Below are positions 33,887 through 37,675 of a stretch of 64,000 nucleotides of DNA, piece after piece. A program made the position numbers and the translations under genes. The notes beneath the pieces are model-generated. The model searched no databases, was not told the origin of the DNA, and saw only the letters and a list, made by a program, of their open reading frames with translations. Each line of letters starts with the position of its first letter. Within the stretch, counting starts at the first letter, position 1. This stretch comes from Echinarachnius parma (taxonomy: Eukaryota > Echinodermata > Echinoidea > Clypeasteroida > Echinarachniidae): the NCBI GenBank assembly GCA_037951105.1, contig JBAMJV010010647.1:62001-126000 (forward strand), read 5' to 3'.

Positions 33887-34587
33887 TCGCTTGTGCTTAC
33901 TATAACTTGTTTGTGGTGTGCAGTTGCGTGAGTCTTGTGCCTGATACGTTCACAATTACTCAATATGTCTATCTTTATTTCATTTTCATTAATAAAGGTG
34001 AGCTTGACGAAATTAAGAACGATATCTCCAGCTTCCAGTGCGATGTTCTTGAGAACTTAAAGGAGATAATGGAATACTACAGTGGCCCTGCGAGCAGTAG
34101 GGCGAGGGCTTGATGGGTATCGGTTCAACAGACACGATTAAGATCAGAACGGAGACTTTTTAATCACGTCATAGTTATTATGTCTTTCCTTTTTCCTTAT
34201 TGTCATACAGGTGAACTTGACGAAATCAAGAACGACATCTCCAGCTTCCGGTGTGATGTTCTTGAGAGCCTGAAGCCGGTGATTGAACACTACAGCGGCC
34301 CTTCAAGCAGCAAGGCGAGGGCCGTTCTGGGTATCGGCTCTCCCGACGTCTTCGCGAGTCCCGATCACATCCCGTCGTCGGTGGGAAATGGCCAGAGAAT
34401 ATTTAACGGCGGACGTGACATCGATCTCGGCCTGCGAATGGCGGCCATGGAGAATCGCGTCGACAAAATGCTGGAAAACTTCTCAGACTTTGTTGAAACG
34501 GCGAGAAAGGAATTCCAGCTTGGGAGGCAAGACGAAAAAAGTGGCGACAAACATGACAAACCCTTGGATATTTGCAAAACGCAATGA
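5600..34587 (+). CDS. TRPC: TRPC-type cation channel gene, 14 coding exons
   Basis: Coding exons are 5600-5734, 7553-7808, 16869-17063, 18626-18783, 19315-19569, 20979-21146, 23427-23697, 25947-26183, 26743-26998, 29003-29219, 29920-30111, 30682-30738, 33319-33394 and 34211-34587. Every junction is AG/GT, all phases agree, and the sum is 2850 nt (949 residues plus stop), normal for TRPC channels. Seen in order: ankyrin-type repeats (about 30-190), the TRPC linker (196-333), a pre-S1 hydrophobic segment (365-385), S1 (401-420), S2 (462-480), S3 (502-520), S4 (569-591), LGPLQIS before S5 (606-630), pore motif [10 protein letters not shown] (652-661), S6 (684-708), TRP box EWKFAR (722-727), [12 protein letters not shown] (741-752), a CIRB-like VVKRY segment (about 804-808) and a GELDEIKND coil (825-833). 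From the family, it should be a tetrameric plasma-membrane Ca2+-permeable channel gated downstream of phospholipase C. The subtype within TRPC is not resolved. A non-coding first exon and promoter were not located. Confidence 0.93.
6152..6593. mobile_element. TTAA-flanked MITE (442 bp)
   Basis: TTAA at 6152-6155 is followed by AGGAACTA, and the mirror TAGTTCCT is followed by TTAA at 6590-6593. TTAA target duplication is the piggyBac hallmark. The inside has no recognisable protein. It lies in intron 1 of the TRPC gene. Confidence 0.6.
6594..7552. other. Intron 1, remainder
   Basis: No exon seen. A GC-rich patch with many CpG (gatgcgcggcgccatcttgc and following, 6915-7015) is partly repeated at 20488-20560, so it is a dispersed repeat, not a CpG-island promoter of this gene. 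Confidence 0.45.
7553..7808 (+). CDS. TRPC: TRPC exon 2 (ankyrin repeats)
   Basis: 256 nt, residues 46-130 plus one base. The acceptor is a Cag at 7550-7552 and the donor is GTAAGA at 7809. The translation has the ankyrin helix pattern typical of TRPC N-termini ([19 protein letters not shown], then a second repeat with [17 protein letters not shown]). Higher GC than the flanking intron supports coding selection. Confidence 0.9.
7939..8425 (+). pseudogene. Three decayed downstream copies of TRPC exon 2
   Basis: Three blocks repeat the 3' third of exon 2 (gaggtcctcctggacagtcc-type sequence) and its donor. Their donor positions are 8006, 8201 and 8422, against 7809 in the real exon, giving steps of 197, 195 and 221 bp. 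Each has substitutions or stops (for example TAG inside the first copy). None has the 5' half of the exon or an acceptor in the right place, so they cannot replace exon 2. Confidence 0.85.
8547..10115. mobile_element. TACGTT-motif element with a related copy nested inside
   Basis: Outer termini aagggccggttacatgtacg (about 8550) and the inverted tgtgaccggccctt (end about 10113) bracket DNA made almost entirely of degenerate tacgttaaac/ctacgttaga/agtacggt motifs. A second pair of the same termini lies inside (9028 and 9793), flanked by TTA on both sides, indicating insertion of one copy into another. There are no open reading frames of note. Terminal repeats plus dense subterminal motifs fit a non-autonomous DNA transposon. 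The superfamily is not assignable. Confidence 0.75.
9028..9793. mobile_element. Inner nested copy of the TACGTT-motif element
   Basis: Begins agggccggtcatacttatgg and ends with its inverse aagtatgaccggcct, with TTA directly outside each end. The left half matches the outer element's left half (ggacgta, gtgatccgtagggtaa, gtgggtcagacgtggtg), so the two are the same family at different ages. Confidence 0.7.
10116..10320 (+). pseudogene. Fourth decayed copy of TRPC exon 2, displaced by an inserted element
   Basis: The sequence at about 10135-10210 again matches the 3' end of exon 2 with a donor-like GT at 10210. A shorter remnant (cggagatcatcctagatagt) lies near 10294-10313. If the TACGTT-rich element (about 8547-10115) is removed, this copy falls about 220 bp after the previous one, in step with the series. 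Confidence 0.7.
10321..11340. other. Intron 2 with G-run
   Basis: No exon seen. A purine/G run (ggggtaggggaggaggaggg extended by poly-G) at about 10793-10826 could form a G-quadruplex. Otherwise AT-rich with (ATT)-like patches near 10980-11030. Confidence 0.45.
11341..11765. mobile_element. Fold-back element with ~100-bp imperfect arms
   Basis: Left arm 11341-11440 (cacgtgcatctct, tttacaggtgctaaggtggg, gcagagcggt) pairs with right arm 11655-11760 (accgctctgcatgcaa, ccacctttgcacctgtaaac, agatgcacattaccacgtg). No coding sequence. Confidence 0.7.
11876..11921. repeat. Perfect 20-bp inverted repeat with CRE-like TGACGTCA ends
   Basis: tgacgtcattcatggaatag (11876-11895) and its exact reverse complement (11902-11921) are separated by six bases. 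Each arm carries TGACGTCA, the full CREB/ATF palindrome. This may be a MITE core or a cruciform-forming site. Confidence 0.75.
11922..12548. other. Intron 2, unremarkable
   Basis: No coding exon recognised. Some CpG-rich patches (12300-12420) with tgcgcattag/aatgcgcatctgcgc motifs. Confidence 0.4.
12549..12720. mobile_element. 172-bp near-perfect hairpin
   Basis: Arms 12549-12625 and 12640-12720 are inverted copies (aattatggattcctcggtga against cacctcggaatccataattt; agcactatgttct against agaacatagtgct), with a loop near tcgggtctacgaccc. High arm identity suggests recent insertion. Confidence 0.8.
12721..14884. other. Intron 2, long AT-rich stretch
   Basis: No exon found. A short (TA)n tract lies near 12925-12940, with several attatt-rich blocks at 13120-13420. 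About 14240-14420 resembles 3360-3480. Small open frames here are AT-rich and lack family resemblance. Confidence 0.45.
14885..15332. mobile_element. TTAA-flanked hairpin MITE (448 bp)
   Basis: TTAA at 14885-14888 and 15329-15332 flank AGGGGAATTAACCCTTATCC and its inverse. The whole element folds on itself (gaagaaatgg, cgcggtgaaatgacgt, ggcggagaacacaat each have inverted partners) around a centre near 15112. The arms are well preserved. Confidence 0.85.
15333..15908. other. Intron 2, AT-rich, nothing recognised
   Basis: No exon, tandem repeat or element end recognised between the hairpin MITE and the reversed family A copy. Confidence 0.4.
15909..16287 (-). mobile_element. Dispersed repeat family A, copy 2 (reversed)
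   Basis: Begins agggatctagtaactttgtt and ends ggacaatattactaagtccc, the reverse of the family's usual orientation, with the core motifs (tgcaaaaagtgat, gatatgtccac, ttgtacacgg) inverted. The ends aagggacttagtaac / gttactagatccctt act as short inverted termini. Confidence 0.75.
16288..16868. other. Intron 2, 3' end
   Basis: AT-rich intron with no recognisable element; it leads to the exon 3 acceptor at 16867-16868. Confidence 0.4.
16869..17063 (+). CDS. TRPC: TRPC exon 3 (ankyrin repeat)
   Basis: 195 nt completing codon 131 and ending one base into codon 196. The acceptor is TGTAG at 16864-16868 and the donor GTAAGT at 17064. It encodes an ankyrin unit ([20 protein letters not shown]) and an acidic, serine-rich tail. 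The first two bases (AC) complete the codon opened by exon 2, and the frame stays open throughout. Confidence 0.9.
17123..17275 (+). pseudogene. Decayed downstream copy of TRPC exon 3
   Basis: Most of exon 3 is repeated with a donor-like GTATGT at 17271, 207 bp after the real donor. A single-base loss after gaagtgac breaks the ankyrin frame. The 5' end of the exon and its acceptor are missing. A shorter fragment similar to the exon start (aagtttgattgcaacctcc) follows at about 17320. Confidence 0.85.
17373..18036. mobile_element. Run-rich element with GGCGTACCCAGG termini
   Basis: Left end ggcgtacccagg at 17373 and its inverse cctgggtacgcc at 18025-18036. The inside has G/C runs over 15 bases and a recurring ~75-bp unit (ttggtctcggtctcgaaaat, ttgaaagtacttggtc) separated by C-runs followed by actgagaggg. 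It lies between two decayed copies of exon 3. A related piece is at 24288-24500. Confidence 0.75.
18047..18125 (+). pseudogene. Second decayed copy of TRPC exon 3
   Basis: The middle of exon 3 (cagtgtaatgaagtggac through ggaggagcccggtgg) is repeated immediately after the C/G-run element. Without that ~664-bp element it would lie about 226 bp beyond the first copy. No donor or acceptor is preserved. Confidence 0.75.
18410..18470 (+). pseudogene. Decayed upstream copy of TRPC exon 4
   Basis: The sequence tctctggcccacctctacat followed by gccagcgaggcc repeats the 5' part of exon 4, with several substitutions and an in-frame TAA. It starts 228 bp upstream of the matching point in the real exon. 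Confidence 0.7.
18626..18783 (+). CDS. TRPC: TRPC exon 4 (linker)
   Basis: 158 nt, residues 196-248, ending in phase 0. The acceptor is ATCAG after a T-rich tract and the donor GTGATT at 18784. The sequence ([20 protein letters not shown], then [13 protein letters not shown]) is the conserved post-ankyrin helical linker of TRPC channels. Confidence 0.9.
19005..19050 (+). pseudogene. Decayed upstream copy of TRPC exon 5 start
   Basis: A TTTAG acceptor followed by aaagaatagcacgacctgat repeats the first ~35 nt of exon 5. The copy starts at 19012, 303 bp upstream of the real exon, and has an in-frame TAG in place of the TAT codon. Confidence 0.75.
19315..19569 (+). CDS. TRPC: TRPC exon 5 (linker helices)
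   Basis: 255 nt, exactly 85 codons (249-333), phase 0 at both ends. The acceptor is TTTTTTAG and the donor GTATGA at 19570. It contains the family-typical [19 protein letters not shown] helix and ends in [11 protein letters not shown], which matches the conserved TRPC segment just before the pre-S1 region. Confidence 0.92.
19724..20338. mobile_element. TTAA-flanked MITE (615 bp)
   Basis: TTAA at 19724-19727 is followed by AGGGACAGTCCATCTTTTAC, and the inverse (cttgcaaaagagggaatgtccct) precedes TTAA at 20335-20338. No coding potential; a related terminus (ggcactgtccctata) lies at 20415. Confidence 0.65.
20745..20915 (+). pseudogene. Decayed upstream copy of TRPC exon 6
   Basis: The copy includes the acceptor (AAACAG at 20773-20778) and about two thirds of the exon, starting exactly 200 bp before the real exon. 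The TGG of LWY is TAG here and another stop follows; the downstream half diverges. The intron sequence just before the acceptor is duplicated too. Confidence 0.88.
20979..21146 (+). CDS. TRPC: TRPC exon 6 (pre-S1)
   Basis: 168 nt, 56 codons (334-389), phase 0 at both ends. It carries the [20 protein letters not shown] motif and a hydrophobic stretch ending IYWVYP, the pre-S1 segment. The acceptor is TTACACAG and the donor GTAAAA at 21147. Confidence 0.92.
21147..21617. repeat. GGGCAAGT-motif repeat in intron 6
   Basis: The words gggcaagtaa and ggcaagt recur at about 21230, 21250, 21333 and 21353, together with duplicated ttaattatctatataaa blocks (21195, 21293). The same vocabulary recurs at 31425-31620. 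Confidence 0.55.
21618..22046. mobile_element. Fold-back element (about 430 bp)
   Basis: The arms pair: tgaattttctaaaacaaagtgc with gcactttgtttgagaaaattca; gttgcactttcagttttat with ataaaactgaaagtgcaac; gcatagtgggtacatttt with aaaatgtacccactatgc. Inside, aacaatgcagcagtagta occurs twice in the same orientation. Confidence 0.78.
22047..23221. other. Intron 6 with G-run and gccaaggtggcaac palindromes
   Basis: G-run at about 22302-22340. The palindromic word gttgccaaggtggcaac occurs at about 22704 and 23039, and ggttgccatggtg at 22667. No exon recognised before the decayed exon 7 copy. Confidence 0.45.
23222..23335 (+). pseudogene. Decayed upstream copy of TRPC exon 7
   Basis: A CAAG acceptor and about 100 nt repeat the 5' part of exon 7, starting at 23230, 197 bp before the real exon. 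An extra base near gcgaagcctctcgaacc shifts the frame. The S1-coding part is otherwise almost identical, so this duplication looks younger than most. Confidence 0.88.
23427..23697 (+). CDS. TRPC: TRPC exon 7 (S1 and S2)
   Basis: 271 nt, residues 390-479 plus one base. It contains [20 protein letters not shown] (S1), a polar S1-S2 loop with an NCT sequon, and [14 protein letters not shown] (S2). The acceptor is ACCGAAG, weak in pyrimidines but fixed by phase and by the family alignment; the donor GTAAAT is at 23698. Confidence 0.9.
24005..24991. mobile_element. Element with 8-bp target duplication (hAT-like size)
   Basis: The direct repeat CCCTGTTA (24005-24012 and 24984-24991) flanks inverted ends GGCTTGCAACGAACAG / CTGTTCGTTGCAAGCC. 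Long subterminal matches follow (cacgtatcacgttcacgt against acgtgaacgtgatacgtg). An 8-bp duplication is typical of hAT transposons, although the terminal bases are not the usual ones. A run-rich element is nested at 24288-24500. No transposase is present. Confidence 0.78.
24990..25845 (+). pseudogene. Five decayed upstream copies of TRPC exon 8
   Basis: Copies of the exon 8 start (ggatgctgtggggtgagatc-type) begin at about 24990, 25204, 25349, 25525 and 25742, against 25947 in the real exon. Steps are about 214, 145, 176, 217 and 205 bp. The last two keep an acceptor-like CAG. All diverge after 60-110 nt and have stops or indels. The oldest-looking copy abuts the right end of an inserted element (24013-24983). 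Confidence 0.85.
25947..26183 (+). CDS. TRPC: TRPC exon 8 (S2-S3)
   Basis: 237 nt completing codon 480 and ending one base into codon 559. It encodes [19 protein letters not shown], the S2-S3 linker, then [16 protein letters not shown] (S3) and an acidic extracellular loop. The acceptor is CTTACAG and the donor GTGTGT at 26184. Confidence 0.92.
26411..26632 (+). pseudogene. Two decayed upstream copies of TRPC exon 9
   Basis: Acceptor-plus-5'-end copies start at 26422 and 26567, against 26743 for the real exon (steps 145 and 176 bp). Both keep gagtggcgaggygac and the following ctgatcg block, then end near tctactcttga. Both lack S4-S5 coding sequence. Confidence 0.82.
26743..26998 (+). CDS. 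TRPC: TRPC exon 9 (S4, S4-S5 linker, S5)
   Basis: 256 nt, codons 559-643 plus two bases. It contains [18 protein letters not shown] (S4), the LGPLQIS signature of TRPC S4-S5 linkers, and [20 protein letters not shown] (S5). The acceptor is ACCGCAG and the donor GTATGT at 26999; the trailing AG joins T of exon 10 to make serine. Confidence 0.93.
27080..27535 (+). pseudogene. Three decayed downstream copies of TRPC exon 9
   Basis: The S5-coding 3' part recurs near 27091-27213, 27302-27393 and 27411-27530. Matching points are spaced 226, 170 and 151 bp. The middle copy is closest (gccatcttcatcgtcatcta). The others have frameshifts and stops. Exon 9 is the clearest case with 5' copies on its left and 3' copies on its right. 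Confidence 0.85.
27536..27879. other. Intron 9, (CA)n region
   Basis: A (CA)n tract lies at 27784-27801 with further cacacac words to 27827. No exon. Confidence 0.5.
27880..28260 (+). mobile_element. Dispersed repeat family A, copy 3
   Basis: Core motifs gtacaggttt, gatatttacgattgaagtgt, cgtgtataaagtcagtttaa, tggacatatcagataacaac and ttgcacatgtcaacaaagtt match copies 2 and 4 over about 370 bp. Confidence 0.75.
28261..28621. other. Intron 9, nothing recognised
   Basis: AT-rich; no exon or element end seen before the first pore-exon copy. Confidence 0.4.
28622..28940 (+). pseudogene. Two upstream copies of TRPC pore exon
   Basis: Copies with intact CTTCAG acceptors start at 28635 and 28830, against 29003 (steps 195 and 173 bp). 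Their translations run [20 protein letters not shown], so the pore motif is altered relative to the real exon. The first stays open through [12 protein letters not shown]. Neither continues into an S6 or ends at a matching donor, so functional use would truncate the channel. Confidence 0.8.
29003..29219 (+). CDS. TRPC: TRPC exon 10 (pore and S6)
   Basis: 217 nt, codons 644-716. It codes the pore helix and filter [10 protein letters not shown] (the LFW motif is diagnostic of TRPC), a loop with two cysteines (667, 676), and S6 ([19 protein letters not shown]). The acceptor is TTTACAG and the donor GTGAGT at 29220, phase 0. Confidence 0.95.
29420..29862 (+). pseudogene. Three decayed upstream copies of TRPC exon 11
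   Basis: Copies of the 5' half (gatgtttaatggaagttcgc-type) lie at about 29420-29512, 29607-29683 and 29764-29840. Steps to the next copy are about 181, 158 and 157 bp. The second and third are nearly identical and share a ~10-bp deletion of the agatcacagctg block, so one was copied from the other. All lack the donor side. Confidence 0.85.
29920..30111 (+). CDS. TRPC: TRPC exon 11 (TRP boxes)
   Basis: 192 nt, 64 codons (717-780), phase 0 at both ends. It has EWKFAR (TRP box 1), LWMAYFERG, and [13 protein letters not shown] (TRP box 2), all conserved in TRPC. The acceptor is TTATCAG and the donor GTAAGT at 30112. Confidence 0.95.
30139..30681. other. Intron 11
   Basis: No exon. The block at 30425-30470 (gttcatgggtctgcaaacga) recurs at 34880-34905, downstream of the last exon, showing a low-copy repeat at both places. 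Confidence 0.45.
30682..30738 (+). CDS. TRPC: TRPC exon 12 (short linker)
   Basis: 57 nt, 19 codons (781-799), a basic linker [19 protein letters not shown]. The acceptor is TTTCTCTAG and the donor GTAAGT at 30739, phase 0. It is too short to recognise alone but is supported by strong splice sites and phase continuity. No decayed copy was seen beside it. Confidence 0.75.
30739..31766. other. Intron 12, 5' part with repeat pieces
   Basis: About 31130-31400 holds a degraded piece of family A in reverse (gatatttagtaactcattgc, tatacacagttataact, aacgaaagggaaatt). About 31420-31630 is GGGCAAGT-motif sequence. No exon. Confidence 0.5.
31767..33242. mobile_element. 1.5-kb fold-back element in intron 12
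   Basis: The outer ends ccgggagccaggaccagc and tggctcccgg are inverted, and matching continues along both ~700-bp arms (caacacccaccacagaatt; gtttgtcactttggggtgtt; tcagaatatgctgattttgtg; gataaccgggtataccatt). The centre is near 32500, where tccaccccactggtgagcac meets its inverse. A 250-codon open frame in the left arm (31934-32686) has no family resemblance and probably reflects chance in AT-rich DNA. Confidence 0.88.
33319..33394 (+). CDS. TRPC: TRPC exon 13 (CIRB-like region)
   Basis: 76 nt, codons 800-824 plus one base. [15 protein letters not shown] resembles the calmodulin/IP3-receptor-binding (CIRB) region of TRPC C-tails. The acceptor is TATCACAG and the donor GTAAGT at 33395. It lies just downstream of a 1.5-kb fold-back, and a (GT)n tract starts about 30 bp after its donor. 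Confidence 0.85.
33424..33488 (+). repeat. (GT)n tract after exon 13 donor
   Basis: About 31 GT units with one interruption, starting about 30 bp after the exon 13 donor. Confidence 0.95.
33836..33882 (+). repeat. (GT)n tract before the terminal exons
   Basis: About 22 GT units, some 115 bp upstream of the alternative last exon acceptor. Confidence 0.95.
33998..34113 (+). CDS. Possible alternative last exon of TRPC (duplicate of exon 14)
   Basis: A copy of the exon 14 start with an acceptor-like AAAG, the same phase, and an open frame from [13 protein letters not shown] for 38 codons to TGA at 34111. It lies 213 bp upstream of the real exon. The stop appears where a one-base loss shifts the frame. 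It could serve as a short alternative C-terminus, but its pyrimidine tract is broken by purines. A decayed duplicate is equally likely. Confidence 0.45.
34211..34587 (+). CDS. TRPC: TRPC exon 14 (C-terminus and stop)
   Basis: 377 nt, codons 825-949 and the TGA. It starts [13 protein letters not shown], the TRPC C-terminal coil motif, and ends with a hydrophilic tail that has a second amphipathic stretch ([19 protein letters not shown]). The acceptor is CATACAG. No convincing AATAAA was found in the next few hundred bases. Confidence 0.88.
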
Positions 34588-34604
34588 GAACAAAATATTA
34601 CATG

Positions 34605-34775
34605 ACGAATGGTGGCCATTGTAAATAGCGTTAAAAAAATGCTGGCATCTTTCCGGACTTTGTTGAATCGGGAGGAAGGGATTCCAGCAAGGGAGGCGAG
34701 AAGGAAGTAGTAGCGAAAAATCCTTAGATATTTGAAAAACTCGATATGGCGATCATTGTAAATTGCGTCGATACA
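34605..34775 (+). pseudogene. Decayed downstream copy of TRPC exon 14 end
   Basis: The sequence from gaatggtggccat to ccttagatatttgaaaaac repeats the 3' half of exon 14 ([10 protein letters not shown] through the last codons) with many substitutions and stops. Another partial repeat of its start (atggcgatcattgtaaattg) follows at 34745. Confidence 0.75.
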
Positions 34776-35082
34776 ACCACTCCAGCTTTATTGTCATTTT
34801 AAATCTATTATATATATATTATAGGTAAGAGGCTAAGTGTGTATTCAAGGGATCCTTTTAACCGCCAACTGAGCGTATGTGTTCATGGGTCTGCAGACGA
34901 AGACTACCTTTTGTCTAGGACGAACGCATCATCCGTGATTCTGTTGTCCGTTATCGGTGCACTCCCTGACGTTTGGCGCATACGGAACCATCCATCAGGC
35001 CATGTTGGTTCCGTTAGTGGTGGTAATTAATTGTATTGTTTATGAATTACACAACCCTTTGCAAAGTGTTTGGCATCTATTT

Positions 35083-35465
35083 GAAGGGACTTAGTAACCT
35101 TGTCCAAATCCACAAAATCAAGTTGGAACTCTAGTGGTTGTCTCATATCTTACCATATTTGTATTAACAATAAAAGCACAGGACAGGTTTTAGTTTTTCT
35201 AATTTCCATTTTGTTCAAAAGATATTCACGATTGAAGTGTGTCTGTATGAAATAATCTACGGGATAATTTCAGCCGTGTACAAAGTAAGTGCACTGAGTT
35301 AGGGAATATCACTTTGCTGTTTTGCTCATATCTCAGCCAAAAAACATCCAATTAACGTGAAATTTTCACACATTACTTTGTGGACATATCAGATCACACC
35401 AGTACCAATTTTATTAATCACTCATCACTTTTTGCACTTGTCAACAAAGTTACTAGATCCCTTTA
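35083..35465 (+). mobile_element. Dispersed repeat family A, copy 4 (complete)
   Basis: Starts aagggacttagtaaccttgt and ends gttactagatcccttt, so the short inverted termini are visible. About 383 bp with no coding sequence. This is the best reference copy for the family in the window. Confidence 0.8.
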
Positions 35466-35829
35466 ATATCATGCAGCAATGTGTTGTCCTTTGCCTGGCA
35501 TGGGCGGTCCCCTTTAAAAGAATCACTTATTGCATACTTAGCCTACTAACCAAATATCGACTTTGAATGGAACTACACTCATTTGGTTTTATGAATAATG
35601 GGCTCGGAACATATGTATGTACATTTGTATTATATTCTCCTGCAAAATTGAAATGTCACATAACCGAATTTACATTATATTCATTTTACATTCATAGATT
35701 TCTATTTATTGTTATAGAAATAACGTACGATTCCATAATATGTCCATTACTTCAATGTTAACATTTTTACCAATGTACAATATATTTCTGAATTAGTCAC
35801 GCCTGTATACAACTCTGTCAAAACATATA
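35466..35829. other. Downstream of TRPC, nothing recognised
   Basis: AT-rich sequence with no gene, tandem repeat or element end seen before the terminal repeat at 35830. Confidence 0.4.
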
Positions 35830-37491
35830 CTCCGCAAAAAAAGAAACTGGACACTTGTATAAGTTGAAATATTTTATATTAATGTACGATAAAATGTACA
35901 TTATCATATATCAAATTAAAGGGGATTTAGTCCTCTACATGCAGGGTATAAATTAAAGGTGTAATCGTTCATGCATGAAATGCCATGGTCAATTAACAAT
36001 AGCAAGGTCTGTTTCAGGGATGCCACTGGGTCTCCTCCAAAAAACCTGAAAATATTTGGGGGTCTGGGGGCGAAGCCCCTAACGGGGTCAAGGGGCGGAG
36101 CCCCTGTCGGGGGTTCAAGGGCGAAGCCCCCTTGGAGCTGTGGAATTTTAGATATTTAACTACCCAAAATGCCACAAAATTAACACTTTTACACACAATT
36201 AACTAAGGTGTCAAATTAGTTGCATTCTTTTTTCTTTTTTTTTAGTATAAGTTGAAATATTTTATATTAATGTACGATAAAATGTACATTATCATATATC
36301 AAATTAAAGGGGATTTAGTCCTCTACATGCAGGGTATAAATTAAAGGTGTAATCGTTCATGCATGAAATGCCATGGTCAATTAACAATAGCAAGGTCTGT
36401 TTCAGGGATGCCACTGGGTCTCCTCCAAAAAACCTGAACATATTTGGGGGTCTGGGGGCGAAGCCCCTAACGGGGTCAAGGGGCGGAGCCCCTGTCGGGG
36501 GTTCAAGGGCGAAGCCCCCTTGGAGCTGTGGAATTTTAGATATTTAACTACCCAAAATGCCACAAAATTAACACTTTTACACACAATTAACTAAGGTGTC
36601 AAATTAGTTGCATTCTTTTTTTTTTTTTTTAGTACGGAAAAACCGGAATTCCGGCTAAAACCGGAAAAGTGGCATCCCTGCTGTTTTCAAAAATAGCAAA
36701 AACAATGGAGGACCACACCATTCGACTGAAGTGATAGTAAGCGTTTCACTTAAAACAAGATATGCGGGGCAAGTAAATTATGACATTATTCATTTTTATT
36801 GTTATGAATTAACTCTGAAAATACAAATTTGTCAATACAACTGGGCCAGGTTATGAGAGCATCATCATACTGGTCTGTATTAGAGGCATGAAGCTTGTCT
36901 GTTTCATGTGTCCCCTGCAATTTTAGCCATTGTTACCTAGAGAAATGTCATGTTAATGACTGCCCAACTGTTTGACCAAGGGTGAAATCAGGTTTTGAAG
37001 ATCTTTGGACTACGGTAGAATTCTTGAGAAGAATTTATACCATTTTTCATGCTGAAATAAGGGCACCGGCAAACTGTGGTTTCGACTAATAAACCTTTGC
37101 CATGGAATTCCCCATTTTGTTACTTTTGGATGAAAATAAAACCGATAACGTTCACATTATGTCTTCATTTATACTTTTTATTGAGATGAAGATAGAAAAG
37201 GTCACATTTGTAATGAAAAATTATGCCATGTCATGAATATAGCGTTTCTGATTATGTTTATCAACATTTATATGGTTGAGTGATGTTCCATTTTTGCTAA
37301 TTTTAAAAACAGACCTTGGTGTGATTAATTGACCGTGACAAGTCATGCATGAATGATTTCATCTAGATTTTATACCAATATTGAAGAGGGTCATTTTATC
37401 TTTAATTTGATATACAGTATCATATATTTTATCGTTAATGAATATGCAATATTTGGTCTTATACAAGTGTCCAGTTTCTTTTTTTGCGGAG
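35830..37491. mobile_element. TA-flanked element with perfect 34-bp terminal repeats
   Basis: 35830-35863 (CTCCGCAAAAAAAGAAACTG...) and 37458-37491 are exact inverted copies, flanked by TA, as in Tc1/mariner-type elements. Subterminal sequence is also inverted (aatttgatatac, ggtcaattaa, aggtctgttt). The inside holds a 388-bp tandem duplication and about 700 bp of unrelated sequence. No transposase remains. Confidence 0.85.
35858..36633 (+). repeat. 388-bp tandem duplication
   Basis: Two almost identical units start at 35858 and 36246. Each contains gggggcgaagcccct, ggggcggagcccc and gggcgaagccccc palindromes and ends in a poly-T before agta. The near identity marks a recent duplication or an assembly duplication. 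Confidence 0.92.
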
Positions 37492-37675
37492 TATATACAT
37501 GTATATACACGACTCTGTGGATTTTAAAGATTCAACAATTTCTTTTAACATTTGAATGTGGTGTCAATTTGTTTGTATATTTTTGAAGATATGTAGGCTT
37601 AATAAATATTTTATTAAATCATTTAATAAATGTGGTGCCCACATTTGTTCCAATTACGGATATATTTATTGATAT

